Position numbers and translations under genes: made by a program. From positions 663,793 through 727,792 of the forward strand of contig NZ_PVEN01000002.1 in the NCBI RefSeq assembly GCF_002973525.1: a stretch of DNA of 64,000 nt, read 5' to 3'. Positions within the stretch are counted from its first letter, which is position 1. Every line of letters begins with the position of its first letter. The notes below the pieces were generated by a model, which saw only the letters and a list, made by a program, of their open reading frames with translations, did not search any database and was not told the DNA's origin. Positions 43,051-52,203 of the stretch are shown here, piece by piece. The DNA is from Paraburkholderia sp. BL21I4N1. GTDB lineage: Bacteria > Pseudomonadota > Gammaproteobacteria > Burkholderiales > Burkholderiaceae.

Positions 43051-45456
43051 ATGACTAACGTAGTTACCGTCGCAAAGGACAAGGCGTATGTAGTTCCGTT
43101 CGAGCAGTTGCGAATGACCGACGTGGAAATTGTCGGTGGCAAGAACGCGTCGTTGGGCGAGATGATCAGTCAACTCGCCGAAGCCGGCGTGCGCGTGCCC
43201 ACCGGTTTCGCCACCACGGCGCTGGCATTCCGTGACTTCCTGAATCACAACAATCTGACCGAACGCATCGCCAAACGTCTCGAGACGCTCGACGTCGACG
43301 ACGTGAAGGCGCTCGCCGAAGCAGGCAAGGAGATCCGTCAGTGGATCGTCGACGCGCCGATGCAGCCGCAGCTCGAAGCGGATATCCGCGCAGGTTTCGA
43401 CACCCTGCAAAACAGCTCGCCTGAAGAGCTGTCGTTCGCCGTGCGTTCGTCGGCAACGGCGGAAGACCTGCCGGACGCCTCGTTCGCGGGTCAGCAGGAA
43501 AGCTATCTCAACGTGGTCGGCGTCGAAGACGTGCTCGATCGCATGAAGCACGTGTTCGCGTCGCTGTACAACGACCGCGCTATCTCCTATCGCGTCCACA
43601 AGGGCTTCACGCATGCTGAAGTCGCGTTGTCGGCGGGCGTGCAGCGCATGGTGCGCTCGGACGTCGGCGCGGCCGGCGTGATGTTCACGCTGGACACCGA
43701 ATCGGGCTTCAAGGATGCCGTGTTCATCACGTCGAGCTACGGCCTGGGCGAAACGGTGGTGCAGGGCGCCGTGAACCCGGACGAGTTCTACGTCTTCAAG
43801 ACCACGCTCGCGCAGGGCAAGTACCCCATCATCCGTCGCTCGATCGGCTCGAAGCTGATCAAGATGGAATTCACCAAGGCGGGCGAAGAAGGCCGCGTGA
43901 AAACCGTCGACGTGACGCACGAGCAGCGCAACCGTTTCTCGATCACCGACGAAGACGTGATCGAGCTCGCGAAATACGCCGTCATCATCGAAAAGCACTA
44001 CGAGCGTCCGATGGACATCGAGTGGGGCAAGGACGGCCGCGACGGCAAGATCTTCATTCTGCAGGCGCGCCCGGAAACGGTGAAGAGCCAGGCCGCGGGC
44101 AAGGCCGAGCAGCGCTTCAAGCTGAAAGGTCAGTCGAACGTGCTGGCCACGGGCCGCGCGATCGGCCAGAAGATCGGCGCGGGTCCGGTGCGCGTGATTC
44201 ACGATCCGTCGGAAATGGACCGTGTGCAACCGGGCGACGTGCTGGTCGCCGACATGACCGACCCGAACTGGGAGCCGGTCATGAAGCGCGCGTCCGCAAT
44301 CGTCACGAATCGTGGCGGCCGGACCTGCCACGCGGCCATTATCGCGCGTGAGCTGGGCGTGCCGGCGGTGGTCGGTTGCGGCGACGCGACCGACGTGCTG
44401 AAGGAAGGCGCGCTGGTCACGGTTTCCTGCGCGGAAGGCGACGAAGGCAAGATCTACGACGGCCTGCTCGAAACCGAAATCACCGAAGTGCAGCGCGGCG
44501 AGCTGCCGCCGATTCCGGTGAAGATCATGATGAACGTCGGCAATCCGCAACTGGCTTTCGACTTTTCGCAACTGCCGAACGCAGGTGTGGGTCTGGCGCG
44601 GCTAGAGTTCATCATCAATAACAACATCGGCGTGCACCCGAAGGCGATTCTCGAGTACCCGAACATCGACCAAGACCTGAAAAAGGCCGTGGAAAGCGTC
44701 GCGCGCGGTCATGCGTCGCCGCGTGCGTTCTACGTCGACAAGCTGACCGAAGGGATCGCGACGATTGCCGCAGCGTTCTATCCGAAGCCCGTGATCGTGC
44801 GTCTGTCGGACTTCAAGTCCAACGAGTACAAGAAGCTGATCGGCGGTTCGCGCTACGAGCCGGACGAAGAAAACCCGATGCTGGGTTTCCGTGGCGCGTC
44901 GCGCTACATCGCCGACGACTTCGCCGAAGCGTTCCAGATGGAATGCATCGCGCTGAAGAAGGTGCGCGAAGAGATGGGTCTCGACAACGTCGAGATCATG
45001 GTGCCGTTCGTGCGCACGCTGAAGCAGGCGGAACGCGTGATTGGGTTGCTCGGCAAGTTCGGGCTGAAGCGCGGTGAAAAGGGCCTGCGCCTGATCATGA
45101 TGTGCGAAGTGCCGTCGAACGCGATTCTCGCCGAAGAATTCCTGCAATTCTTCGACGGTTTCTCGATCGGTTCGAACGACCTGACGCAACTCACGCTGGG
45201 CCTCGACCGCGACTCGGGTATGGAACTGCTGGCCGTCGATTTCGACGAACGCGACCCGGCCGTCAAGTTCCTGCTGCAGCGCGCGATCGAAACCTGCCTG
45301 CGCCTGAATAAGTACGTCGGCATTTGCGGCCAGGGTCCTTCGGATCACCCGGACTTCGCGCAATGGCTGACGGACGAAGGCATCGCGTCGATCTCGCTGA
45401 ACCCCGACTCGATCATCGAGACGTGGAAGCAACTGGCGGCGTCGGCGAAGCAGTAA
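43051..45456 (+). CDS. ppsA: phosphoenolpyruvate synthase
   Basis: PpsA converts pyruvate and ATP to PEP, AMP and phosphate for gluconeogenesis. The 801-residue enzyme has an N-terminal ATP-grasp domain ('[12 protein letters not shown]', '[26 protein letters not shown]'), a swivelling phosphohistidine domain with '[15 protein letters not shown]' (His427, with the regulatory Thr just before it), and a C-terminal TIM barrel ending with the catalytic '[11 protein letters not shown]' (Cys759). The ATG at 43051 gives the conserved beginning near '[19 protein letters not shown]'. Confidence 0.96.
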   Translation: MTNVVTVAKDKAYVVPFEQLRMTDVEIVGGKNASLGEMISQLAEAGVRVPTGFATTALAFRDFLNHNNLTERIAKRLETLDVDDVKALAEAGKEIRQWIVDAPMQPQLEADIRAGFDTLQNSSPEELSFAVRSSATAEDLPDASFAGQQESYLNVVGVEDVLDRMKHVFASLYNDRAISYRVHKGFTHAEVALSAGVQRMVRSDVGAAGVMFTLDTESGFKDAVFITSSYGLGETVVQGAVNPDEFYVFKTTLAQGKYPIIRRSIGSKLIKMEFTKAGEEGRVKTVDVTHEQRNRFSITDEDVIELAKYAVIIEKHYERPMDIEWGKDGRDGKIFILQARPETVKSQAAGKAEQRFKLKGQSNVLATGRAIGQKIGAGPVRVIHDPSEMDRVQPGDVLVADMTDPNWEPVMKRASAIVTNRGGRTCHAAIIARELGVPAVVGCGDATDVLKEGALVTVSCAEGDEGKIYDGLLETEITEVQRGELPPIPVKIMMNVGNPQLAFDFSQLPNAGVGLARLEFIINNNIGVHPKAILEYPNIDQDLKKAVESVARGHASPRAFYVDKLTEGIATIAAAFYPKPVIVRLSDFKSNEYKKLIGGSRYEPDEENPMLGFRGASRYIADDFAEAFQMECIALKKVREEMGLDNVEIMVPFVRTLKQAERVIGLLGKFGLKRGEKGLRLIMMCEVPSNAILAEEFLQFFDGFSIGSNDLTQLTLGLDRDSGMELLAVDFDERDPAVKFLLQRAIETCLRLNKYVGICGQGPSDHPDFAQWLTDEGIASISLNPDSIIETWKQLAASAKQ

Positions 45457-45464
45457 AACGCCTG

Positions 45465-45493
45465 ATGCATGCCGCTTCTTAAGCGGCATGCAT
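45465..45493 (+). terminator. perfect 13-bp hairpin after ppsA
   Basis: Arms ATGCATGCCGCTT and AAGCGGCATGCAT enclose a CTT loop, starting 8 bp after the stop. There is no T-run, so it may protect the 3' end of the mRNA or act with the second hairpin 100 bp downstream. Confidence 0.6.
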
Positions 45494-45593
45494 AGTGTGC
45501 GGGAGGGTGCGGCAAAGTGCGCGTAAAAAGCGCGTCAAAAGCTTGTCAAAGAGTGTCGCAGCGTCCGTTCGATGCACCAGCTTCGTGCTATAA

Positions 45594-45624
45594 ACACCCC
45601 GGTAGATCCGGGGTGTTTTGCTTT
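45594..45624 (+). terminator. intrinsic terminator between ppsA and nfeD
   Basis: ACACCCCGG and CCGGGGTGT arms (loop TAGAT) are followed by TTTGCTTTG. It ends three bases before the GGAGG of the NfeD-family gene, so it could either stop ppsA transcripts or regulate nfeD. Confidence 0.8.
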
Positions 45625-45636
45625 GTGGAGGTCGAT

Positions 45637-46080
45637 GTGGCGCCAGGTGGATTGTTCTGGTGGATCGGGGCGGGGGTGCTGGTCGTGCTGGAGTTGATCA
45701 GCGGTACGTTCTATCTGTTGATGATTGCGCTGGGCTTCGTCGCGGCGGCCCTCGCGCACATTGCGGGCGCGCCCGCCGATCTGCAATTCGCGGTGGCGGC
45801 GGGCGTGGCGCTGGCTGCGGTGCTGTTGCTGCGCCGCTCGCGTTTCGGCCGCAGAACGCGCAAGGACGCCTCGCACAACCCGGACGTCAATCTCGACATC
45901 GGCCAGACCTTGACCGTCGACGCCTGGCAGGCGCGTCGCGCGCGCGCCAACTATCGCGGCGCCGCGTGGGACATCGAACTCGCGCCGGGCGAACCGGAAG
46001 ATGCCCATCTTTATGAAATCACCGCGCTCAACGGCAGTTGTCTTGTCGTCGTCGCCAGCAGGCGGGCGGCGGGCACCTGA
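45637..46080 (+). CDS. NfeD-family membrane protein (short form)
   Basis: NfeD proteins pair with stomatin/SPFH proteins in membrane microdomains. This 147-residue short form lacks the serine-protease domain of long NfeD. It has three hydrophobic segments (about 5-25, 28-48, 52-68), a basic linker 'RRSRFGRRTRKD', and a C-terminal OB-fold ('IGQTLTVDAWQARRARANYRGAAWDIEL'). The GTG start has GGAGG five bases upstream; an overlapping ATG two bases earlier is out of frame. The SPFH gene follows 78 bp downstream. Confidence 0.88.
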   Translation: MAPGGLFWWIGAGVLVVLELISGTFYLLMIALGFVAAALAHIAGAPADLQFAVAAGVALAAVLLLRRSRFGRRTRKDASHNPDVNLDIGQTLTVDAWQARRARANYRGAAWDIELAPGEPEDAHLYEITALNGSCLVVVASRRAAGT

Positions 46081-46158
46081 GCGCATGCCGCGTTCAAGCC
46101 GTCGCCGCCGAGTTTTTCAGCTTCACGCAACCCATCGAGTACGGACCGGAGAATAACA

Positions 46159-47097
46159 ATGGATGTATCGACCATCGTCGCGGTGGTAGTACTGATCATC
46201 GTGATCGTCACGGCGGCGCAGACGCTCAAGATCGTGCCGCAGCAACATGCATGGGTGCTCGAACGGCTCGGGCGTTATCACCGTACGCTTACGCCGGGTT
46301 TGAGCTTCGCGTTTCCGTTCGTCGACCGGATCGCGTACAAGCACATCCTCAAGGAAATCCCGCTCGAAGTGCCGAGCCAGGTCTGTATCACGCGCGACAA
46401 CACGCAGTTGCAGGTGGACGGCGTGCTGTACTTTCAGGTCACGGATCCGATGAAGGCGTCGTACGGATCGAGCAACTTCGTGTTCGCGATCACGCAGTTG
46501 TCGCAGACCACGCTGCGTTCGGTGATCGGCAAGCTGGAGCTCGACAAGACGTTCGAGGAGCGCGACTTCATCAACCACAGCATCGTGTCGTCGCTCGACG
46601 AAGCCGCGTCGAATTGGGGCGTGAAGGTGCTGCGCTACGAGATCAAGGATCTGACGCCGCCCAAGGAGATTCTCCACGCCATGCAGGCGCAGATCACCGC
46701 CGAACGCGAGAAGCGTGCGCTGATCGCGGCGTCCGAGGGCCGCAAGCAGGAGCAGATCAATATCGCGTCCGGCGGGCGTGAGGCGGCGATCCAGAAGTCC
46801 GAGGGCGAGCGGCAGGCGGCGATCAATCAGGCGCAGGGGCAGGCGTCGGCGATTCTGGCCGTGGCCGAGGCCAATTCGCAGGCCATTCAGAAGATCGCGG
46901 CGGCGATCCAGTCGAACGGCGGAATGGAAGCGGTGAACCTGAAGGTGGCCGAACAATACGTGAACGCGTTCGGCAATCTGGCCAAGCAGGGCACCACGCT
47001 GATCGTGCCGGGCAATCTGGCGGATATGAGTTCGATGATCGCATCGGCGCTGACGATCGTGAACAAAGGCAAGGGCGGTGTGACCGAGGCGCGCTGA
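46159..47097 (+). CDS. SPFH/Band 7 (stomatin-like, QmcA-type) membrane protein
   Basis: The 312-residue protein has one N-terminal membrane helix (about 3-21), an SPFH domain ('IVPQQHAWVLERLGRYHRTLTPGLSF' onward, about 28-190), and a long Ala/Glu/Gln-rich coiled coil (about 190-260) with the typical stomatin C-terminal segment 'YVNAFGNLAKQGTTLIVPGNLAD'. It would oligomerise in the inner membrane and probably scaffold membrane proteins or regulate proteolysis with its NfeD neighbour. HflK and HflC are more distant relatives. Confidence 0.92.
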   Translation: MDVSTIVAVVVLIIVIVTAAQTLKIVPQQHAWVLERLGRYHRTLTPGLSFAFPFVDRIAYKHILKEIPLEVPSQVCITRDNTQLQVDGVLYFQVTDPMKASYGSSNFVFAITQLSQTTLRSVIGKLELDKTFEERDFINHSIVSSLDEAASNWGVKVLRYEIKDLTPPKEILHAMQAQITAEREKRALIAASEGRKQEQINIASGGREAAIQKSEGERQAAINQAQGQASAILAVAEANSQAIQKIAAAIQSNGGMEAVNLKVAEQYVNAFGNLAKQGTTLIVPGNLADMSSMIASALTIVNKGKGGVTEAR

Positions 47098-47121
47098 GCC
47101 GTTTGATCACTAGGTCAGACC

Positions 47122-47155
47122 AAAAAAATGGCCCGCTCGAGCGGGCCATTTTTTT
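47122..47155. terminator. bidirectional intrinsic terminator between the SPFH gene and smpB
   Basis: A 13-bp perfect palindromic stem (ATGGCCCGCTCGA and its complement) is flanked by A7 and T7. It serves the SPFH gene on plus and smpB on minus. Confidence 0.93.
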
Positions 47156-47238
47156 GAATCGTCACGTCGCAGCCAAGGCGCGGCGAAGCGGAGGCGTGGC
47201 AAATCCGCGCAGTCGCGCCCGCACCAGTGCCTGCGAGT

Positions 47239-47685
47239 TCAGCCGGGCGAACGCATCAGGCGCGCCTTCTCGCGCTCCCAGTCGCGTTTCTTCTCGCTCT
47301 CGCGCTTGTCGTGCTGCTTCTTACCCTTGGCCAGCCCGATCTCGCATTTGACGCGGCCGCCCTTGTAGTGGAAGTTCAGCGGCACGAGCGTGTAGCCGCG
47401 CTGCTCGACCTTGCCGATCAGTTTGCTGATTTCTTCGCTATGCAGCAGCAGCTTGCGCGTGCGCACCGGATCTGGGTGGATGTGGGTCGAGGCTTCGGGC
47501 AGCGGGCTGATGTGCGTGCCGATCAGAAACAGTTCGTTGTCTTTGATCACAACGTAACCTTCCTTGATCTGGCCGCGCCCGGCGCGCAGCGCCTTGACCT
47601 CCCATCCTTCGAGCACGAGCCCTGCTTCATAGCGTTCTTCGACCGAATAGTCGTAGAAAGCTTTTCTGTTGTCGATAATGCTCAT
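47239..47685 (-). CDS. smpB: SsrA-binding protein SmpB
   Basis: SmpB binds tmRNA and brings it to stalled ribosomes. The 148-residue protein has the beta-barrel core ('[30 protein letters not shown]', '[18 protein letters not shown]') and the basic C-terminal tail '[27 protein letters not shown]', which folds in the mRNA channel. The tmRNA gene (ssrA) itself is not within the window. Confidence 0.97.
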   Translation of the reverse strand: MSIIDNRKAFYDYSVEERYEAGLVLEGWEVKALRAGRGQIKEGYVVIKDNELFLIGTHISPLPEASTHIHPDPVRTRKLLLHSEEISKLIGKVEQRGYTLVPLNFHYKGGRVKCEIGLAKGKKQHDKRESEKKRDWEREKARLMRSPG

Positions 47686-47785
47686 GAATGGAAAGTGCCC
47701 AACTCGTTTAAAATCACGATTTTAGCAAAGCGGGGCAAGGAAAGCCCGCCGCGCTTGTCCACCCTTGCCACGCGCTGTTCAATTT

Positions 47786-48223
47786 ATGGCAGATGTCCAG
47801 AAAACCGTGTTGATCCGCCATTCGGCGGAACAGATGTTCGACCTCGTCACCGACGTCGCCGATTACCCCAACTTCCTGCCCTGGTGCGGGGGTGTCGAAA
47901 TCCGCCGTCAGGACGAAAACGGCATGGAAGCGAAGATCGATATCAACTTCAAGGGCATCAAGCAGCATTTCGCCACGCGTAACAGCATGGAGCGGCCCAC
48001 GCGCATCGATATGGAATTCGCCGATGGCCCGTTCCGCAAGTTCACCGGCTTCTGGCGTTTCACGCCGCTGCGGGCGGACGCCTGCAAGATCGAATTCGCG
48101 CTGCACTACGAATTCACCAACATCATTCTCGAGAAGATCATCGGGCCGGTGTTTAGCCACATTGCCAACACCTTCGTCGAATCGTTCGTGAAGCGCGCCG
48201 ACGTGCGCTACGGTAAGGCATGA
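47786..48223 (+). CDS. ratA: START-like RatA/COQ10-family protein
   Basis: The 145-residue protein is a polyketide-cyclase/START-fold member ('SVLIRHSAEQMFDLVTDVADYPNFLPWC' pattern and a C-terminal 'FTNIILEKIIGPVFSHIANTFVESFVKRA'). Bacterial members bind ubiquinone, and the E. coli protein has also been described as RatA, an inhibitor of 70S assembly. The 'toxin' label is debatable, so it should not be read as a toxin-antitoxin system. It overlaps the RnfH gene by four bases and is divergent from smpB, a conserved arrangement. Confidence 0.88.
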   Translation: MADVQKTVLIRHSAEQMFDLVTDVADYPNFLPWCGGVEIRRQDENGMEAKIDINFKGIKQHFATRNSMERPTRIDMEFADGPFRKFTGFWRFTPLRADACKIEFALHYEFTNIILEKIIGPVFSHIANTFVESFVKRADVRYGKA

Positions 48224-48552
48224 GCGCGCGCTTGTCGATTGAAGTCTGTTACGCGCTGGCGGACGAGCAGGCGCTGATCGCCGTCGATTTGCCCGAGGGT
48301 GCCACGTTGCAGCAGGCGCTCGACGCGAGCGGCATCCTGCAGCGCTTTCCGCGCATCGATCTGACCACGCAGAGAGTGGGCGTGTTTGGCAAGATCAAGG
48401 CGCTGGACACGGTGCTGGCCGATCATGATCGCGTGGAGATTTACCGGCCGCTGCTGGTGGATCCGAAGCTGTCGCGGCAGCGGCGCGTCGAGAAGACCCG
48501 CAAGGCGGGTTCGATCGAGGGGCGACGCTGGCAGAACCGGGATTCGCGCTAG
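48220..48552 (+). CDS. RnfH-family ubiquitin-like protein (UPF0125, RatB)
   Basis: The 110-residue beta-grasp protein has the family features 'SIEVCYALADEQALIAVDLPEG', 'VGVFGKIKALDTVLADHDRVEIYRPLLVDPK' and a basic tail. Its function is not known despite the names RnfH and RatB. ATG overlaps the ratA stop by four bases, so the pair is translationally coupled. It converges on an EamA transporter with 35 bp between. Confidence 0.9.
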   Translation: MSARLSIEVCYALADEQALIAVDLPEGATLQQALDASGILQRFPRIDLTTQRVGVFGKIKALDTVLADHDRVEIYRPLLVDPKLSRQRRVEKTRKAGSIEGRRWQNRDSR

Positions 48553-48587
48553 GCGACGTCGCCGCGCCGACTTCACCCCATCTCACC

Positions 48588-49565
48588 TCACGACGCAGGA
48601 GCCTGCGCCTTTTTCCCCAGCGGCGCCGCGCCGGACGAACCGTCGTCCGCATGCTGGCGCACCGACCAGCACACGCCCGCCACCAGCAGCAGAATCGCCG
48701 CCCACTCCAGCGGACGCGGCAGGCGCTGGTCGTAAATGAACGCGTAAAGCAGCGCGAACAGCGTCTCGAACACGATCATCTGGCCGGAAAGCGTGAGCGG
48801 CAAGCGCTTGGACGCGGCGTTCCAGAGCCCGTTGCCGAGCCACGAGGCGCCGATCGCGACCGCGAGATTCAGCAGCCAGAACAGATGCCAGCGGCCGTCC
48901 GCCAGCTCGCCCTGCGGGCCGCCTGAGGGCAGCACGGCCACCACCAGCCATAGCGCCGCGCCGAGCGCGCCGGTCACCACGCCCCACAGCAGCGACCATT
49001 CGTTGCCGCTGAAATGCGTCTGGCGCTGCAGATAACGGGCGTTTTCGACCGCGAACCAGGTCCAGCAGCCGAGCGCGCCCACCGCGCAGGCGAGCCCGAT
49101 CAGCTTGGTGCCGATGCTTACGGGCGTGGCGTCGGCGACCGTGAAGACGTCGACATTGATGCAGACGATGCCGGCCATCACCATCGTAAGAGGCCAGGCG
49201 AGGCGGGTGAGCGGCACCGCGCCGTGGTCGCGCCGGCCGAGCAGCGTGACGGTGACCGGCAGCACGCCGACGATCAGCGACGCCGGCGCGATTCCGATCA
49301 GATGAACGGCGGCCGTGAGCAGCAGGTAGTAGAGCAGGTTGCCGGCCAGCGCCAGCTTCACCAGCGCGCCGAGATCCTCGCGGGTCAGGCGTTTGACGAG
49401 CGAACGCGCCATCGGCAGAGCGGCGGCCAGCGAGACGATGCCGTACATCGTGTAACGGCCGGCGCTCAGCAGCAGCGGCGAAAAATCGGGCAGCACGCGC
49501 GGCACCAGAAACACCATCCCCCATAAGGCCCCGGCCATTACTCCATATGCCACACCGCGCTGCAT
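48588..49565 (-). CDS. EamA-family (DMT superfamily) transporter
   Basis: The 325-residue protein has ten predicted membrane helices in two EamA repeats. Examples are 'GVAYGVMAGALWGMVFLVPRVLPDFSP' at the N-terminus and 'GQMIVFETLFALLYAFIYDQRLPRPLEW' in the second repeat. The ATG at 49565 is preferred because AGGGG lies about seven bases upstream; an in-frame TTG five codons earlier is possible. The substrate is unknown. It is a paralogue-type neighbour, not a near copy, of the EamA protein near 10 kb. Confidence 0.85.
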   Translation of the reverse strand: MQRGVAYGVMAGALWGMVFLVPRVLPDFSPLLLSAGRYTMYGIVSLAAALPMARSLVKRLTREDLGALVKLALAGNLLYYLLLTAAVHLIGIAPASLIVGVLPVTVTLLGRRDHGAVPLTRLAWPLTMVMAGIVCINVDVFTVADATPVSIGTKLIGLACAVGALGCWTWFAVENARYLQRQTHFSGNEWSLLWGVVTGALGAALWLVVAVLPSGGPQGELADGRWHLFWLLNLAVAIGASWLGNGLWNAASKRLPLTLSGQMIVFETLFALLYAFIYDQRLPRPLEWAAILLLVAGVCWSVRQHADDGSSGAAPLGKKAQAPAS

Positions 49566-49824
49566 CGACTGCCCCTGCAAGAAAACTGGAATGGTCGGCA
49601 GAATAGCCGGTCAGGCCGCGAACTGTCTTGTTCGATTCTGCATTCGCCCATCGAATCACCGCTTTCGAGCCGCCCGGCGGCGCTTTGAGCCCGAACGCGC
49701 AAACGAAACCGGATCGAACCCGAGGCGAACGGAGAAGCGAAATCGCCGAGCCGTTTATCGCGAAAAAAATCGCCCGAAACTCGCTAAGCTGCTGTTCGTG
49801 CAGTGAAAACCGGGGAGGTATCGC

Positions 49825-49830
49825 GTATAA
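49825..49830 (+). promoter_or_regulatory. candidate -10 box of guaB
   Basis: A perfect TATAAT lies 27 bp before the guaB ATG. No good -35 stands at 16-18 bp, so the promoter is either activator-dependent or this is chance. Confidence 0.45.
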
Positions 49831-49857
49831 TCTGCTTTTGCGCCTATAGGATTTGCC

Positions 49858-51318
49858 ATGCGTCTGATCCAAACAGCACTCACGTTCGATGACGTGCTCC
49901 TCGTCCCGGCCTTCTCCGATGTTCTGCCGCGCGACACCAGCCTCAAGACCCGGCTGACCCGCAACATCTCCCTGAATATGCCGCTCGTGTCCGCCGCCAT
50001 GGACACCGTCACCGAAGCCCGTCTCGCGATCGCGATGGCGCAAATGGGTGGCGTGGGCATCATCCACAAGAATCTCACGCCGGCCGAACAGGCGCGTGAA
50101 GTTGCCAAGGTCAAGCGCTTCGAATCGGGCGTCGTGCGCGATCCGATCACGGTGCCGCCGCAAATGAAGGTGCGCGACGTGATCGCGTTGTCGCAGCAGC
50201 ATGGCATTTCGGGCTTCCCGGTCGTCGAAGGCGCGCAACTGATCGGTATCGTCACGAACCGCGACCTGCGCTTTGAAGAACGTCTGGACGAGCCGGTGCG
50301 CAACATCATGACGCCGCGCGAGCGCCTCGTCACCGTCAAGGAGGGCACGCCGCTCGCCGAAGCCAAGGCGCTGATGCACAGCCACCGCCTCGAGCGCGTA
50401 CTCGTCATCAACGAGGCATTCGAACTGCGCGGCCTGATGACGGTGAAAGACATCACCAAGCAAACCGAACACCCGGACGCCTGTAAAGACGAGCACGGCA
50501 AGCTGCGCGCGGGCGCGGCGGTCGGCGTCGGCGCGGACAACGAAGAGCGCGTCGAGCTGCTGGTGCAGGCAGGGGTCGACGTGATCGTCGTCGATACCGC
50601 GCACGGCCACAGCAAGGGCGTGCTCGAGCGCGTCCGGTGGGTCAAGCAGAACTTCCCGCACGTCGAGGTGATCGGCGGTAACATCGCCACCGCCGCGGCG
50701 GCCAAGGCGCTCGTCGAATACGGCGCGGACGGCGTGAAGGTCGGTATCGGGCCGGGCTCGATCTGCACGACGCGGATCGTCGCCGGTGTCGGCGTGCCGC
50801 AAGTCACGGCAATCTCGAACGTGTCCGAAGCGCTGAAGGGCACCGGCGTACCGGTGATCGCCGACGGCGGCGTGCGTTTCTCGGGCGACGTCAGCAAGGC
50901 GCTGGCCGCCGGCGCGAACGCCGTGATGATGGGCAGCATGTTCGCCGGCACCGAAGAAGCGCCGGGCGACGTGTTCCTGTATCAGGGCCGTCAGTACAAG
51001 TCATACCGTGGCATGGGCTCGGTCGGCGCGATGAAAGACGGCGCCGCGGACCGCTACTTCCAGGACAACTCCGCGAACATCGACAAGCTGGTGCCGGAAG
51101 GCATCGAAGGCCGCGTCGCCTACAAGGGCTCGGTCAACGCGATCCTGTTCCAGCTGATCGGCGGCGTGCGCGCCAGCATGGGTTATTGCGGCTGCCGCAC
51201 CATCGACGAGATGAACGACAAGGCCGAGTTCGTGCAGATCACGGGCGCGGGCTTGCGCGAGTCGCACGTGCACGACGTGCAAATCACCAAGGAAGCGCCC
51301 AACTACCACGTGGACTAA
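49858..51318 (+). CDS. guaB: inosine-5'-monophosphate dehydrogenase
   Basis: IMPDH oxidises IMP to XMP, the committed step to GMP. The 486-residue enzyme has a TIM barrel split by a CBS-domain pair (about 93-205), the catalytic loop '[13 protein letters not shown]' (Cys303), and the flap/K+ region '[20 protein letters not shown]'. The C-terminal 'GCRTIDEM' is conserved. A small membrane-protein gene and then guaA follow on the same strand. Confidence 0.97.
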   Translation: MRLIQTALTFDDVLLVPAFSDVLPRDTSLKTRLTRNISLNMPLVSAAMDTVTEARLAIAMAQMGGVGIIHKNLTPAEQAREVAKVKRFESGVVRDPITVPPQMKVRDVIALSQQHGISGFPVVEGAQLIGIVTNRDLRFEERLDEPVRNIMTPRERLVTVKEGTPLAEAKALMHSHRLERVLVINEAFELRGLMTVKDITKQTEHPDACKDEHGKLRAGAAVGVGADNEERVELLVQAGVDVIVVDTAHGHSKGVLERVRWVKQNFPHVEVIGGNIATAAAAKALVEYGADGVKVGIGPGSICTTRIVAGVGVPQVTAISNVSEALKGTGVPVIADGGVRFSGDVSKALAAGANAVMMGSMFAGTEEAPGDVFLYQGRQYKSYRGMGSVGAMKDGAADRYFQDNSANIDKLVPEGIEGRVAYKGSVNAILFQLIGGVRASMGYCGCRTIDEMNDKAEFVQITGAGLRESHVHDVQITKEAPNYHVD

Positions 51319-51324
51319 ACGCCA

Positions 51325-52074
51325 ATGAAGCCATTGCTGCGCGCTGTACTCATTCTCGATGCCTTGCTGCTGCTCGCGTTCGGCCTGCTGTTCCTGCTAA
51401 CGCCCTGGACTTCGTTGTACAACGCGCTGCTTCTGGTGCAAACGCAGCCGGCGCTGGTCGGCCAGGCGTTTGGCGTGGCGCTGATCGGGCTCGCGTGGCT
51501 GGCTTTTCACGCGTCGATCGACGGGGCGTTGACCTCGACGGTCGCCAAGGTGGTCGGCCATGTGAACTGGCTGACCGGCGTGCTGATGCTGGTCTGGCTG
51601 CTCGGCTTGCATACGCCGGCGCTGACCGGTTTCGGGCAGATCGTCGCGGTGCTTACCGGTGTGGTGTTGCTGGTGATCGGTCTGGGCGGCGTGCGTTTGT
51701 CGGGCGCGGTCAGGCGGCGCGAGAAGGAGCGGCTGGTGGACGCGGCCGCTGCCGGGCGTGCTGAAAAGCAGGCCGCCAAAGACGCCGCGAAAGACGCTGC
51801 CAACCGGCGCGAGCCGGGTCGTGTGACGGCGGGTTTCCCGGCTTATCGCGCTGAGCCGGCAGTGGTGCCGGTCGTCGAGCCTGTTGCGCCGGCGGTGCCG
51901 GTTACGCGGCCGGTGGATACCGCTGCAACCGGCACGCTGCATTCGGCAGTCGATGAGCCCGCGTTGACGCCGTCCGAAAGGGCGGCGCGGGCCGATACCA
52001 CCATCGCGCGCGAGGAAGCCCGTAACGCCGCCGCTGACGCGTCTGGCGCCCCCCGCCCGCCATTTCATGGCTGA
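51325..52074 (+). CDS. predicted membrane protein of unknown function between guaB and guaA
   Basis: The 249-residue product has four hydrophobic segments in its first 135 residues ('AVLILDALLLLAFGLLFLLTPW', 'LVGQAFGVALIGLAWLAFHA', 'VGHVNWLTGVLMLVWLLGL', 'IVAVLTGVVLLVIGLGGVRL'). A basic Lys/Arg/Ala-rich helix follows (about 137-175), then a Pro/Val/Ala-rich tail that would be cytoplasmic and disordered. The family is not recognised. It starts 6 bp after guaB, so it is almost certainly cotranscribed with guanine nucleotide synthesis genes. That link is context only. Confidence 0.75.
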   Translation: MKPLLRAVLILDALLLLAFGLLFLLTPWTSLYNALLLVQTQPALVGQAFGVALIGLAWLAFHASIDGALTSTVAKVVGHVNWLTGVLMLVWLLGLHTPALTGFGQIVAVLTGVVLLVIGLGGVRLSGAVRRREKERLVDAAAAGRAEKQAAKDAAKDAANRREPGRVTAGFPAYRAEPAVVPVVEPVAPAVPVTRPVDTAATGTLHSAVDEPALTPSERAARADTTIAREEARNAAADASGAPRPPFHG

Positions 52075-52203
52075 GCTCGCGCCGCGCCCACGCCAGCCCG
52101 CATTCGCTTCACGCTCGTTCGTCCCCGTGGACCGCTTTGAATTCAACGCCGCGCCTTGCGCGCGGCATCTTATTTCCGCTCACTTTTGACACCGTCCGTT
52201 GCC

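Noticed and set aside
47786..48552. ratA-rnfH(ratB) as a toxin-antitoxin pair
   Set aside because: The names suggest it, but the proteins are a START-fold/COQ10-like protein and a UPF0125 ubiquitin-like protein found chromosomally beside smpB in most relatives. No toxin or antitoxin domain is seen.
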